Shown here in pieces: positions 28,801 to 32,250 of a stretch of DNA of 64,000 bases. The stretch's first letter is position 1, and every line of letters starts with the position of its first letter. The position numbers were made by a program, and so were the translations under genes. The notes beneath the pieces are model-generated. The model was not told where the DNA came from and ran no database searches. It saw nothing but the letters and a program-made list of their open reading frames with translations. The stretch comes from CADEGL01 sp050180485. GTDB lineage: Bacteria; Pseudomonadota; Alphaproteobacteria; CADEGL01. The DNA lies in assembly GCA_050180485.1 (NCBI GenBank), contig JBFXED010000002.1, positions 124,001-188,000 of the forward strand, given 5' to 3'.

Positions 28801-29786
28801 GAAAGACTGGCGGCGGTCAAAGTGCCATTCGAGTTCACATTGCGCGCCGTGACGTCGATACCGCCCCAAAGCGACGCGAAGTTCTGGCTGGTCAGGGTCC
28901 CGGCGGTTCCCGCACGCGCCGTCTGGCTGGCCGGGGCGGCTGGGTCGTCGCCGTAGATAACGTCGTTGTCGATGCCGCCCGAGATAACGTCGCGGCCGTC
29001 GCCGCCGAGCAGAAGGTCGTTGCCCTGGTCGCCGTTCAACGTATCGTCGCCGGCCTCGCCATAGACCGAGTCGTTGTCCTGGCCGCCGGAGACAACGTCG
29101 TTGCCGTTGCCGCCCCAGACCGTGTCGCCGCCGGAACCGCCGGCGATCGTGTCGTTGCCGTCGTCGCCCCAGATCGTGTCGTAGTCGTTGCCGCCGGCGA
29201 TCGTGTCATTACCCGCGCCGCCGCGGATGATGTCCGCGCCCTGGCCACCGTCGACCGAATCGTTGCCCTCACCGGCAGAGATCGAGTCCTCGCCGTCGCC
29301 CCCAGAGATCTTGTCGTCGCCCAGACCGCCCTCGATCTGGTCGTTGCCGGCCTCGCCGTAAATCGTGTCGTTGTCCGCCCCGCCATCGATCGTGTCGTTG
29401 GCGTCGCCGCCATAGATCGTGTCCTTGCCCGCGCCGCCGACGATCGTATCGTCGCCCGCCCCACCCGAAATCGAATCGTCGTTGTTACCGCCGTCGAGGT
29501 AATCCGCGCCGTCGCCGCCATAGAGCGTGTCGTTGCCGTCGCCGCCGATCAGGCGGTCGTTGTCCGCGCCGCCATCCAGGGTGTCATTGCCCGTGCCGCC
29601 ATCGAGCGTGTCGTTGCCGCTGTCGCCCCTGATCGTGTCGTTGCCGCCGAGACCCGCCAACACGTCATTGCCCGCGCCACCCGTGATGGTGTCGCGACTG
29701 CTCGTGCCGCTGAGGGTATCGTTGTTGTTAGTTCCGGTTTTGACAGCCACGGCGCCTACCCCAAACTTTGGGCCAGTTTCGGCCAC
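10395..29786 (-). CDS. giant RTX/type I secreted multidomain adhesin-like protein (6463 aa)
   Basis: One uninterrupted 19.4-kb reading frame from GTG 29786 (GGGGA just upstream). Order of parts by residue: 28 consecutive RTX nonapeptides (about 20-280); a lectin-like domain (about 290-465); a short second RTX run; an unassigned stretch (about 520-630) with the only Cys I noticed; a third RTX run and a cadherin-like domain (about 770-870); then 29 repeats of about 112 residues (consensus DGSETLSITISGVPAGA, NGDGTWTLTPAQLAGLTITPP) to about 5675. The array is broken by a second lectin-like copy, a jelly-roll-like insert and three propeller-like inserts. Two VCBS/Ig-like domains, a fourth propeller, C-terminal RTX repeats and a type I secretion signal region ending ENHLVVTL follow. 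No Sec signal. Likely exported by an HlyBD/TolC-type system and Ca2+-stabilised; role in surface attachment is inference. Confidence 0.93.
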   Translation of the reverse strand: MAETGPKFGVGAVAVKTGTNNNDTLSGTSSRDTITGGAGNDVLAGLGGNDTIRGDSGNDTLDGGTGNDTLDGGADNDRLIGGDGNDTLYGGDGADYLDGGNNDDSISGGAGDDTIVGGAGKDTIYGGDANDTIDGGADNDTIYGEAGNDQIEGGLGDDKISGGDGEDSISAGEGNDSVDGGQGADIIRGGAGNDTIAGGNDYDTIWGDDGNDTIAGGSGGDTVWGGNGNDVVSGGQDNDSVYGEAGDDTLNGDQGNDLLLGGDGRDVISGGIDNDVIYGDDPAAPASQTARAGTAGTLTSQNFASLWGGIDVTARNVNSNGTLTAASLSNVGIHADGIGASGTYANAPWLTAETGYDPVHHASEQLIVSFDHDVTETSVALSWFFASEGEQGRWTILDDGVVVGSSLFSNTTGGSDFLLSIDIGASFDTIVFEALPYANQGSITNDSSDFLVRYIDYSWDASQTSSAWNDTLYGGDHQDTIYGVWGDDTVYGGAGNDTLDGGAGDDRIYGDGGEIMDIAAFSRDISNVVLYLNVDGEIIKVKIDSFDQCPGIRDADNLPLESFVADEFPGAVIVAIAVKAGNNQNPAAHYGEGQLIVVDPTYSAANLPLTANYDETFQYSWFENNYEVGPGQGGLHAPVSPGHDVITGGTGNDVIWGDNGVIGGAGGNDTLDGGAGGDRVYAEAGHDVVRYTMSENLGAADYADGGSGYDTLQLTFTAAEYASAAVQADIAAFQAFLASNSNQNSVTGQGAVFHFSAFDLDVRNFEGLQLNVIAPPNSAPTANADTLSATEDEQAVWAPSALLANDTDPDAGDSIHLTGVGNAVGGTVALDGNGNVVFTPTANYSGTASFTYTIADSHGLTSAASVTVNVGAVADAPIVLAAAASGDEDTAIALNVSAALADMDGSETISSIVISGVPAGAMLSAGTDNGDGTWTLTPAQLAGLTITPPANSDADFVLTVSATATESAGDSATTTASIAVTVAAVADAPIVTTSPASGVEDSPIALNIGAAPTDTDGSESLSVTISGVPTGANLSAGTNNGDGTWTLTPAQLSGLTITPPPGSDADFNLTVAVTSTEANGGSAATTTATLAVSVAGDADAPTVHTTAASGNEDTAIALNVSAALTDTDGSETLSDITISGVPAGAVLSAGTNNGDGSWTLTQGQLSGLTITPPHNSDADFTLTVSATSTETSNGDTATTTASLAVMVNAVADAPTLSAGSMGSGTTIETGHLGTTGTLTGDNYAANWGGATITARNIDGSGNLTAASTSNVGINGAGIGASGNQASSPSIKAETGYDPINHISEQLIVQFNHDVTDATVAFTFFFASERGAIEQGVWTVLDDGVVVGTSLFANVSGGSDYSVLIDAGVKFDTIVFEATPYVDALGNDAQGSITDDSSDYLVRTIDYHYEDTSSVFLPGIATGNEDTAIPLAISAGLTDTDGSESLSVTIAGVPTGAILSAGTDNGDGTWTLTQAQLAGLTITPPHDSDVDFTLTVTATSTEANGGDTATTTAALNIVVNAVADAPTVTVSDSSGDEGSAIPLNVGAALTDIDGSESLSVTISGVPAGAVLSAGTNNGDGTWALTPGQLSGLTITPPPGSNADFTLHVSAASTEAANGDTATTTASLTVTVLDAHADAPTLAVSNASGDEDAAIALDIAAALTDTDGSETLSGITIAGVPAGAALSAGTDNGDGTWTLTPAQLSGLTITPPANSDADFNLTVSVTSTETSSGDTATTTATIAVAVNAVADAPSLSVGNSVVFHDDFDGETPSGGELNHFDFANWDVSTGSVDLIGNGYFDAFPGNGLYVDLAGTTNQYGGLTTNVTFAPGTYVIHIDLAGSIYAGVPGGVTISFGGYSENIVLDGLETASIDRTITLTEPAQLTIMDMGLSGNGNIGATLLGVSIAGGGAVGDEDTAIPLDIAAALTDTDGSEALSITLSGVPAGAILSAGTDNGDGSWTLTSAQLSGLTITPPHDSDVDFTLAVTATSTEGENGDTAITTGTLNVVVNAVADAPTLTTADASGNENSAIALSIASALTDTDGSESLSITISGVPAGAVLSAGTNNGDGTWTLTSAQLAGLTITPAANDGSDFTLTVTATSSEAANGDTATTTATIAVTVNDATADTPIVAVSNATGDEDTAIALSISSALTDTDGSETLSITIGGVPTGAVLSAGTDNGDGTWTLTPAQLAGLSITPPHNSDSDFTLTVTSTATETGNGDTATATAALLVTVNAVADAPVVAVSPASGDEDSAIPLSIGAALSDTDGSESITSIVISGVPTGATLSAGTDNGDGTWSLTPAQLAGLTITPPANSDADFSLTVAVTSTEANGGDTATTTASIAVSVNAVADDPIVTVSPASGDEDSAIPLAIGTALGDTDGSESITSIVISGVPTGAVLSAGTDNGDGTWTLTPGQLAGLTITPPHDSDVDFTLTVAVTSTEGANGDTATTTATINVSVNAVADDPVVTAQDVTGSQNSPIPLEITAAPTDTDGSETISITISGVPTGAVLSAGTDNGDGTWTLTPAQLAGLTITPPPGSDDDFTLTVSVTSTESENGDSATVTSSFTVTVDDATADTPTLSVSPASGNEDTAIALNIASALTDTDGSETLSVTISGVPEGASLSAGTDNGDGTWTLTPGQLAGLTITPPHNSDADFTLTVSSTSTETANGATSTTTASLAVTVNAVADAPSLAVSDASGSEDQPIALDIASALTDVDGSETLSITIAGVPTGASLSAGTDNGDGTWTLTPAQLAGLTVTPPANSDADFTLIVSATSTEAAGGSATTTASLAVTVNAVADDPVVTTSAASGDEDSAIPLSIGALLTDTDGSESITSLVISGVPAGASLSAGTNNGDGTWTLTPAQLAGLTITPPHNSDVDFSLTVSVTSTEGENGDTATTTASIAVTVAAVADDPTVTVENASGEQNTAIPLDIGASLNDTDGSETLSITISGVPTGATLSAGTDNGDGTWTLTQAQLSGLTITPPTDSAEDFTLTVTATATESENGDTAVVTSSLTVSVTDATADTPTLTVDPASGNEDTAIALNIASALADVDGSETLSITIAGVPAGAVLSAGTDNGDGTWTLTSAQLAGLTITPPVDSGDDFTLTISATSTETESGDTATITASLAVTVNAVADAASLATADASGNEDQPIALDIASALTDVDGSETLSITIAGVPTGASLSAGTDNGDGTWTLTPGQLGGLTITPALNNGDDFTLTVTATTTEGENGDTAITTASLNVSVTPVVDVPALSSTGAAGDEDTAIALNLTAALGDTDGSETLSQVEIHGLPDGATLSAGTYVPAAPPSDAVGGAEFQMNTFTVLEQSFASVTALPDGGFIATWQSMAQDGSAYGVFAQRYDADGNAVGRDGLTSGADEFQVNTTSSGNQFGPVITTVLADGSWVATWVGEDSDSSGIFAQRFDANGSPVGGEFQVNTAEGGTQYPATVTALAGGGFVVSWQGPDASNAGIFAQQYDANGVPVGGEFQVNTHDFSFQQNPSVTALADGGYVVTWDSYHQDSPGTFGVYGQRYDASGAPVGGEFLVNQTTEGQQMMPDIVGLADGGFVAVWQAMPQDGDGWGVYAQRFDASGAPVGSEILINETVSNDQMRPHVTALTTGGFAVVWQSTGQDGDGQGIYAREFRADGTPNSDEIAVNVTTAGHQANADITGLASGGFAVTWDGPDQNSSGVFGRVFEHTTPTVPGYWVVDANDVPGLTVTPPANSDQDFTLNLAVTATETETGETSTTTLSLTVNVNAVADAPALLADAAVHGTEDQAIALDISSALTDTDGSETLSIMIAGVPAGASLSAGTDNGDGTWTLTPGQLAGLAITPAPHSDADFTLAVSATSVEAENGDLAVTTASIAVTVDAVVDAPSLTVTPASGNEDTAIGLNVAAALIDTDGSETLSTVRIDGVPDGAVLSAGTFVPAEQNGNPVGGSELQLNTYNFQDQSFASVTGLPDGGFIATWQSQGQDGSGWGVFAQRFDASGQMVSRDGTTTGADEIQVNQTSTGDQFGPVITTVLADGSWVSSWIAADSDSTGIFAQRFDANGSPVGGEFQVNTAEAGTQYPATITALVGGGFVVSWQGPDVSNTGIFAQQYDANGAPVGGEFQVNTHDLSFQQNPSVTALADGGYVVTWDSYHQDSPGTFGIYGQRYDASGAPVGGEFLVNQTTAGQQMTPDIVGLADGGFVAVWQSMPQDGDGWGVYAQRFDASGAPVGGEIQINETASGDQTRPHVTALADGGFAVAWQSAPQDGDGQGAYVRSFGADGQPTSGELAANVTTAGNQSNVDITGLSNGGFAVTWESADSSGTGMFGRVFTFEQTGDTAHWIVDANDLAGLTVTPPADSDADFDLTLTVTSTETSTGDTATTTATVHVTVNAVADAPALAVTADAEGNPNEAIPLAISGNLTDTDGSESLSFVIAGVPAGATLSAGTNNGDGTWTLTQGQLAGLTVTPPTGSDADFVLTVTATSTEGENGDQATTTATINVTIADASTVPPTVESSDATGNEDSAIALNLAATAAPGHEGDTITVTIAGVPTGAMLSAGTDNGDGTWTLSQAQLADLTITPPHNSDEDFTLTVTVRSTEPQIGNYAETTASVTVTVDAVADAPVFGNTTMTGDEDSAIALDFSLVLGDTDGSESLSQVRIVGLPDGATLSHGTFVPAGTASDPTGGAEFTLNSFTNFSQSASSLSSLTDGGFVSVWQSLYQDGSDWGVYGQRFDAAGEPVGGEFRVNTTTEGNQLGQTVAASLTDGGWVVVWMAADASGDGIFAQRYDADGNQVSWDGASIGSGETQINTFTGGNQSMPLVAGLASGGFIVSWVSDGQDGSGWGVFAQQYSATGTPVGGEFQVNTHVTSSQALSGLTALSDGGYVVTWHSLNQDSGDGWGVYGQRYDASGVSVGGEFQINTYTTNSQMQSDVAATPDGGFVVVWQSYEQDGSGWGVYAQRFDASGAMSGSEFRVNTEASLDQAMPKVSTLPDGGIVVVWQSLGQDGNGQGIYVQTFDAVNNPTSDEILVNTVTAGDQVNPHVTVLSDGRFVVTWDSADGDIHGRTFAFSTSNSDAYWLVDANDLPDLTVTPPADSDVDFDLTVTATSTESSNGDQASTTATIHVAVNAVADEPSLVVQGSVSGEEDGQIDLDIAAALTDIDMSEELSIVISGVPTGAALSAGTDNGDGTWTLSGDDLSGLTITPPANSDAGFTLTVAATATEQENGDQATVTATIDVTLTSVVDEPIIDAPGAEGSEDTPILLNLGVALGDTDGSETLSVTIADVPAGAVLSAGTDNGDGTWTLTQEQLDGLTVTPPSNSDEDFALTVSATSTDTATNGTSTVTASLNVVVNAVADMPTLSTESTGGAPGQTVAIDIHAALTDLDGSETLYVLISNVPASASFSAGTDNGNGTWTMTAGDLAGLQITLPTATGDFDLTVQASAHEAENNDWTATSATLTVSVVGVPAEPPVLESSNANGDEDTAIGLAIAATAVNPGETVEVIVSGVPVGAVLSAGTDNGDGTWTLSQADLSGLTITPPADSDQDFTLSIDAISTAIGGAQAHTTGTLDVAVAAVADAPTLSSADVTGFEDQPIALNIDAQLADTDGSETLSSIMIADVPAGAVLSAGTDNGDGTWTLTLAQLAGLTITPPANSDGDFTLTVSANSTEAANGDTATTTTSITVTVDPINDAPVAVDDSYIGLKDTPITIDALAGVLANDSDPNDTPANNLSAQVVTGPAHGTITLNPDGSFTYTPDAGYFGADHFTYQTVDDGGIANGGQNTSNVATVNLFLDLPVGQTNAPPLALDSTVYGVQDEPVSGQVGATDPDHSWQDLTFTILTGPQHGSLAFNPDGTFVYTPNEGFSGYDDFTFSVTDPYGASDVGVGYLDIAQVTPPPEFRPTDFSSSTKDPQLTALANGNFVLTWSVTDLDGPGPIDGDGSQDGVYFQIFTAGGTPVGEATLANTTTFDSQNGPAITTLSDGGFLLTWSSTAQDGDQLGIFGQRFNAEGDMVTRDGLSLGSDEIQMNDAGFGFQDNSVVAALDNGGWVVSWNVQSPNTSNWEVMQRVFDSQGNPVTGDIQVNVEFTGSSQHLPDIAVLSDGSYIIAYQSYFQDYIYNFSAYQQAGASPADYGIYAQRYDASGNPISRDGTTAGLDNFRLSDAMFEDQQEVRIVALDNGGFAAVWANGFGFTDQDIMLRVFNADGSAATGDIVVNSTTAGNQYSPDISVLADGSFFITWTSDGQEGAEVGLDSGIFGQRVLADGTLAGEEYHINTAIPNNQTLSVVQGLENGGFVISWQTQVGGGNNVETISARLFGESVEGMRDLAGGVGNDVVTGSSGEDSINTAGGNDIINGRDGNDILVGGSGADQMTGGAGADAFVWHSAQDGSFFNLLDTITDFSASDGDKLDFSSFVTLDGGDIADFVQLTEEGGNTKVSVDIDGALNGQNFQAVVQLQNVTGLEVHEMKDENHLVVTL
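10870..12133 (-). repeat. propeller-like block D (7 units) near the C terminus
   Basis: A fourth block of seven units (DPQLTALANGNFVLTW, GPAITTLSDGGFLLTWSS, PDISVLADGSFFITW and so on) follows the two VCBS/Ig-like domains directly and is not nested in a repeat. Unit lengths vary more than in A-C, with one long insertion in the fourth unit. Confidence 0.72.
14595..15800 (-). repeat. propeller-like insert C (402 codons, 7 units)
   Basis: Residues 4663-5064. Seven units, inserted in repeat 24 at the same loop (LSHGT before, YWLVDANDLPDLTVTPP after). It is more diverged from A and B than they are from each other. Confidence 0.8.
16803..18011 (-). repeat. propeller-like insert B (403 codons, 7 units)
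   Basis: Residues 3926-4328. Same seven-unit design and the same insertion point as insert A, here in repeat 21 (LSAGT before, HWIVDANDLAGLTVTPP after). It is highly similar to insert A over most of its length (for example both contain DSYHQDSPGTFG and DASGAPVGGEFLVNQTT), pointing to recent duplication. Confidence 0.8.
18675..19883 (-). repeat. propeller-like insert A (403 codons, 7 units)
   Basis: Residues 3302-3704. Seven units of about 55 residues follow the pattern EFQVNT...Q..P.VTALADGGFVVTW....DG.G.GVYAQRFDA.G.PVGG. Seven units fit a seven-bladed beta-propeller. The insert replaces the DNGDG loop of repeat 19: LSAGT comes before it and YWVVDANDVPGLTVTPP resumes the repeat in register with TWTLTPAQLAGLTITPP. 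Confidence 0.8.
24070..24530 (-). other. jelly-roll-like insert domain in giant gene
   Basis: About 155 residues between repeats 6 and 7 that match neither the repeats nor the propellers: FHDDFDGETPSGGELNHFDF, GNGLYVDLAGTTNQYGG, TFAPGTYVIHIDLAGS. The pattern resembles carbohydrate-binding beta-sandwich domains of extracellular proteins. The fold assignment is inference. Confidence 0.45.
25560..26130 (-). repeat. lectin-like domain, copy 2 (inside giant gene)
   Basis: The second copy of the lectin-like domain (NYAANWGGATITARNIDGSG, AETGYDPINHISEQLIVQFN, VLDDGVVVGTSLFANVSGGS, KFDTIVFEATPY). It sits between the third and fourth members of the 112-residue repeat array, so the same module has been placed in two different contexts of one protein. 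Confidence 0.6.
28400..28910 (-). repeat. lectin-like domain, copy 1 (inside giant gene)
   Basis: About 170 residues containing NFASLWGGIDVTARNVNSNG, AETGYDPVHHASEQLIVSFD, WTILDDGVVVG and SFDTIVFEALPY. It is closely similar to a second copy at 25560-26130. The beta-rich pattern with SEQLIV and a terminal YIDYSWD suggests a carbohydrate-binding or jelly-roll fold. No family is assigned with certainty. Confidence 0.6.
28951..29745 (-). repeat. N-terminal RTX nonapeptide block (28 units)
   Basis: Coding repeats of 27 bp give 28 consecutive GGxGxDxxx-type nonapeptides (for example GGAGNDTIA). Each pair of units should bind Ca2+ in a parallel beta roll. RTX blocks usually sit near the C terminus just before the secretion signal; here a long one opens the protein. 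Confidence 0.9.
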
Positions 29787-30090
29787 TTATTCCCCGCAAC
29801 CCCTTGAAAGATCACGGGACCTGATACTCCCGGTCCGTCAATTCGCAAAAATCAGGCCAATTACTGCGAGGCCCTAAAGGAAGAGAGGGGGCCGCCAGCC
29901 GCAGGATTCGCAGGGTCTTGCGGGCGATTCAGAAAGCGATGGAGAGTACCTATAGAACCTAATATAACCATCTTCCTTAAATTTGCAAAAACAGGACTCC
30001 CGTTTTGCACTTCGAATCGCGGAAAGCTTGAAAATAGGGGTTTCCCACAGGGTGAGGCGGGCCAGGACGAAATCATGCGCATTGCGAATA

Positions 30091-30109
30091 TCGTAAGTTT
30101 AACTTACGA
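30091..30109. promoter_or_regulatory. perfect 19-bp palindrome, candidate operator
   Basis: TCGTAAGTT-T-AACTTACGA: two perfect 9-bp arms around one base. Size and symmetry fit a binding site for a dimeric helix-turn-helix regulator (TetR-, LuxR- or GntR-like). It lies 173 bp upstream of the enoyl-CoA hydratase start and about 305 bp upstream of the giant gene start. Which promoter it controls is unknown. Confidence 0.55.
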
Positions 30110-30146
30110 ACTCACAGCCAAATTTCTGAAAAATCCGTCTCCCGAT

Positions 30147-30180
30147 AAGGCAAATTTCGTGCTGTCGTGCGATTTGCCTT
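30147..30180. repeat. inverted repeat / stem-loop in leader region
   Basis: Arms AAGGCAAAT and ATTTGCCTT (9 bp, perfect) enclose a 16-base loop; on the plus strand the stem runs into TTTTCT. It could be a weak terminator or attenuator upstream of the enoyl-CoA hydratase gene, or a protein-binding site. Confidence 0.4.
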
Positions 30181-30281
30181 TTCTCCGCGATGATCGCTTT
30201 CCCCTTACCCGTCCCTCGGGCACGATGCGCGCCCGCCGCGCCGCTGGCGCATTTTGAACCGACCTGTCAGGAGCCCCTCCC

Positions 30282-31076
30282 GTGTACGAGAATTACAAGC
30301 GAATCAAATTCGAGCGGCGCGGCCGCGCATTGACCGTGACGCTCAACCGGCCGGACCTCCTGAACGCCATCGAAGCTGAGATGCACGAAGAGCTTGGCCG
30401 TGTGTTCTATGACGTAGCCGTGGATGAAGAGGCCGATGTCGTCATCCTGACCGGCGCGGGGCGCGCCTTCTGCGCCGGCGGCGACATCAACTGGATGCAG
30501 GAGATGATCGACGACAAGCGCATCTGGGAGCGCACCCGCGTCGAGGCCAAAAAGATCGTCTACGGCCTCTTGGACTGCGAAAAGCCGATCATCGCCAAGG
30601 TCAACGGCGCAGCCATGGGCCTCGGCGCCACGATCGCCCTCTTCAGCGACGTCATCTTCGCGGCCGAGGACGCCAAGATCGCGGACCCGCATGTGAGCGT
30701 GGGCCTCGTGGCAGGCGATGGCGGCGCCGTGATCTGGCCGCAGCTGATCGGCTATGCCCGTGCCAAGGAATATCTGATGACCGGCAAACCTTTGACCGGC
30801 GCCGACGCCGCGCGAATCGGCCTGGTGAACCACGCCGTGCCGTCGGTGGATCTCGACGCCAAGGTGAACGAGTTCGCGGACCGGCTTCTGGCCGGCGCGA
30901 CCCATGCCATCCGCTATTCCAAGACGGCGGTGAATATCGGCCTGAAGCAGTTGGCCCATTCCATCATGGACGCCAGCATCGCCTATGAGACGGTCAGCAA
31001 CGGCCTGGCCGACCATCAGGAGGCCGTGAGCGCCTTCCGCGAGAAGCGTAAGCCGAAGTTCACCGGCAAGCTCTGA
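30282..31076 (+). CDS. enoyl-CoA hydratase/isomerase family protein
   Basis: A 264-residue crotonase-fold protein, likely hydrating or isomerising an enoyl-CoA in acid catabolism. Oxyanion-hole segments are visible: GAGRAFCAGGDINWM and VNGAAMGLGATIALFSDVIF, followed by DPHVSVGLVAGDGGAV. The usual catalytic Glu in the GLVxGDGG region is not obvious, so the exact reaction is open. GTG 30282 has AGGAG eight bases upstream. It is the first gene of an operon: the first acyl-CoA dehydrogenase starts 13 bp after its stop. Confidence 0.9.
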   Translation: MYENYKRIKFERRGRALTVTLNRPDLLNAIEAEMHEELGRVFYDVAVDEEADVVILTGAGRAFCAGGDINWMQEMIDDKRIWERTRVEAKKIVYGLLDCEKPIIAKVNGAAMGLGATIALFSDVIFAAEDAKIADPHVSVGLVAGDGGAVIWPQLIGYARAKEYLMTGKPLTGADAARIGLVNHAVPSVDLDAKVNEFADRLLAGATHAIRYSKTAVNIGLKQLAHSIMDASIAYETVSNGLADHQEAVSAFREKRKPKFTGKL

Positions 31077-31089
31077 GGCGGCTCAGGCG

Positions 31090-32250
31090 ATGGACTTCGC
31101 CGAACCCGAGCATATCGGAGCGCTGCGCGAGACGATCCGGCGCTTCCTCGCGCGCGAAATGCCGCCCGCGGAAGCGCAGCGTTGGGACCGGGAGGATAAA
31201 TTCCCGCGCCCCGTGTTTGACAGGCTGGCGGCGCTCGGCGTCACCGGCTCGACCGTGCCCGAGGAATACGGCGGCAGCGGACGCGACATCCTGGCCACGA
31301 TGGTGGCGATCGAGGAGTTGGGCCGGCGCAGCTTCCCCCTCGCCGTCGCCTTCATCAACTGCGCCTGCTACGGCGGGATGAACATCCTGGAATGCGGCTC
31401 GGAGAAGCAGAAGCGCGAGCTTCTGCCCCAACTCGCCGCGGGCAAGATGTGGTTCGCCTATGGGCTGACCGAGCCCGACGTCGGCGCGGATCTCGCCAGC
31501 GTGCGCACCACCGCCGTGCGCAAGGGCGACAAAGTCGTCATCAACGGCGCAAAGCGGTTCTGCACCGGCTCGGACATCGCCGAATACATCTACCTTCTGG
31601 TGAAAAGCGATCCCACGGCGCCGCGCTACCAGAATCTGTCCTTCGTGCTGGTGCCGCCCAAGGCGCGCGGCGTCACGCTCACGCGCATGGATACGATGGG
31701 CCTGCGCGGCTTCCCCTCCTTCGACGTGACGTTCGATGACGTCGAGGTGCCGGCCGAGAACATCGTCGGTGGCGAGGCGGGCTGGAACAAAGGCTGGCCC
31801 ATGCTGGCCGGGCCGACCTTGGGCGTGGAGAAGCTGGAAGTCGCCGCCATCGGTGTCGGCATCGCCGATGCGGCCGTGGATGACGCCTGGGCCTATAGCG
31901 AGCAGCGCCAGCAGTTCGGCAAGCCCGTTTCGTCCTATCAGGCCATCCGCCACATGCTGGCCGATGCGAAGACCAAGGTGCACGCGGCGCGCCTCATGCT
32001 CTACCACGCGGCGTGGCTGGCCGACCGCAACGAGAATTGCGACGTCGAGACCTCGATGACCAAGCTGTTCGTGACCGAGACGGCGAAGTCGGTCGTGCTT
32101 GATTGCCAGACCGTCATGGGCGCATACGGTTATGCCCACGGGTTCGACATGGAGCGCTATGTGCGCGACGTGCTGCTGCTGCCGATCATCGGCGGCTCGT
32201 CGTCGATCCAGCGCAACAACATCGCCAACCGCTTGGGATTGCCGCGCTGA
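31090..32250 (+). CDS. acyl-CoA dehydrogenase (tandem copy 1)
   Basis: A 386-residue FAD enzyme introducing a 2,3-double bond into an acyl-CoA. Clear ACAD landmarks: VTGSTVPEEYGGSG, FAYGLTEPDVGADLASVRT (FAD/substrate loop), INGAKRFCTG, and RQQFGKPVSSYQAIRHMLAD. The Glu of the C-terminal YEGxSQ motif is replaced by Gly (residue 368 in PIIGGSSSIQR), whereas Glu247 in LGVEKLEVAA lies where isovaleryl-CoA and long-chain dehydrogenases keep their catalytic base. Its stop overlaps the next start (TGATG). Electrons would go to ETF. The substrate is unknown; a branched-chain or unusual acyl-CoA is plausible. Confidence 0.93.
   Translation: MDFAEPEHIGALRETIRRFLAREMPPAEAQRWDREDKFPRPVFDRLAALGVTGSTVPEEYGGSGRDILATMVAIEELGRRSFPLAVAFINCACYGGMNILECGSEKQKRELLPQLAAGKMWFAYGLTEPDVGADLASVRTTAVRKGDKVVINGAKRFCTGSDIAEYIYLLVKSDPTAPRYQNLSFVLVPPKARGVTLTRMDTMGLRGFPSFDVTFDDVEVPAENIVGGEAGWNKGWPMLAGPTLGVEKLEVAAIGVGIADAAVDDAWAYSEQRQQFGKPVSSYQAIRHMLADAKTKVHAARLMLYHAAWLADRNENCDVETSMTKLFVTETAKSVVLDCQTVMGAYGYAHGFDMERYVRDVLLLPIIGGSSSIQRNNIANRLGLPR

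Larger units (their letters stand above)
29787..30281. promoter_or_regulatory. 495-bp AT-rich intergenic region between giant gene and catabolic operon
   Basis: No convincing gene lies here. The region separates the divergent giant adhesin gene and the enoyl-CoA hydratase gene and is clearly richer in A and T than the rest. It contains a perfect 19-bp palindrome (30091-30109), a 9-bp stem-loop (30147-30180) and a weaker inverted repeat TGCAAAA/TTTTGCA (29984-30009). Promoters for both directions must lie here. Confidence 0.6.

Noticed and set aside
12000..29800. Very long plus-strand readings opposite the giant gene (over 1200, 800 and 800 codons)
   Set aside because: They are antisense shadows: the repeated, GC-biased minus-strand codons avoid stops on the other strand. 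Their translations are low-complexity Arg/Gly/Asp-rich and match no family, and they track the repeat period.
29861..30082. Small minus-strand gene of 73 codons upstream of the giant gene
   Set aside because: No ribosome site, no recognisable product, and it lies in an AT-rich regulatory stretch with inverted repeats.
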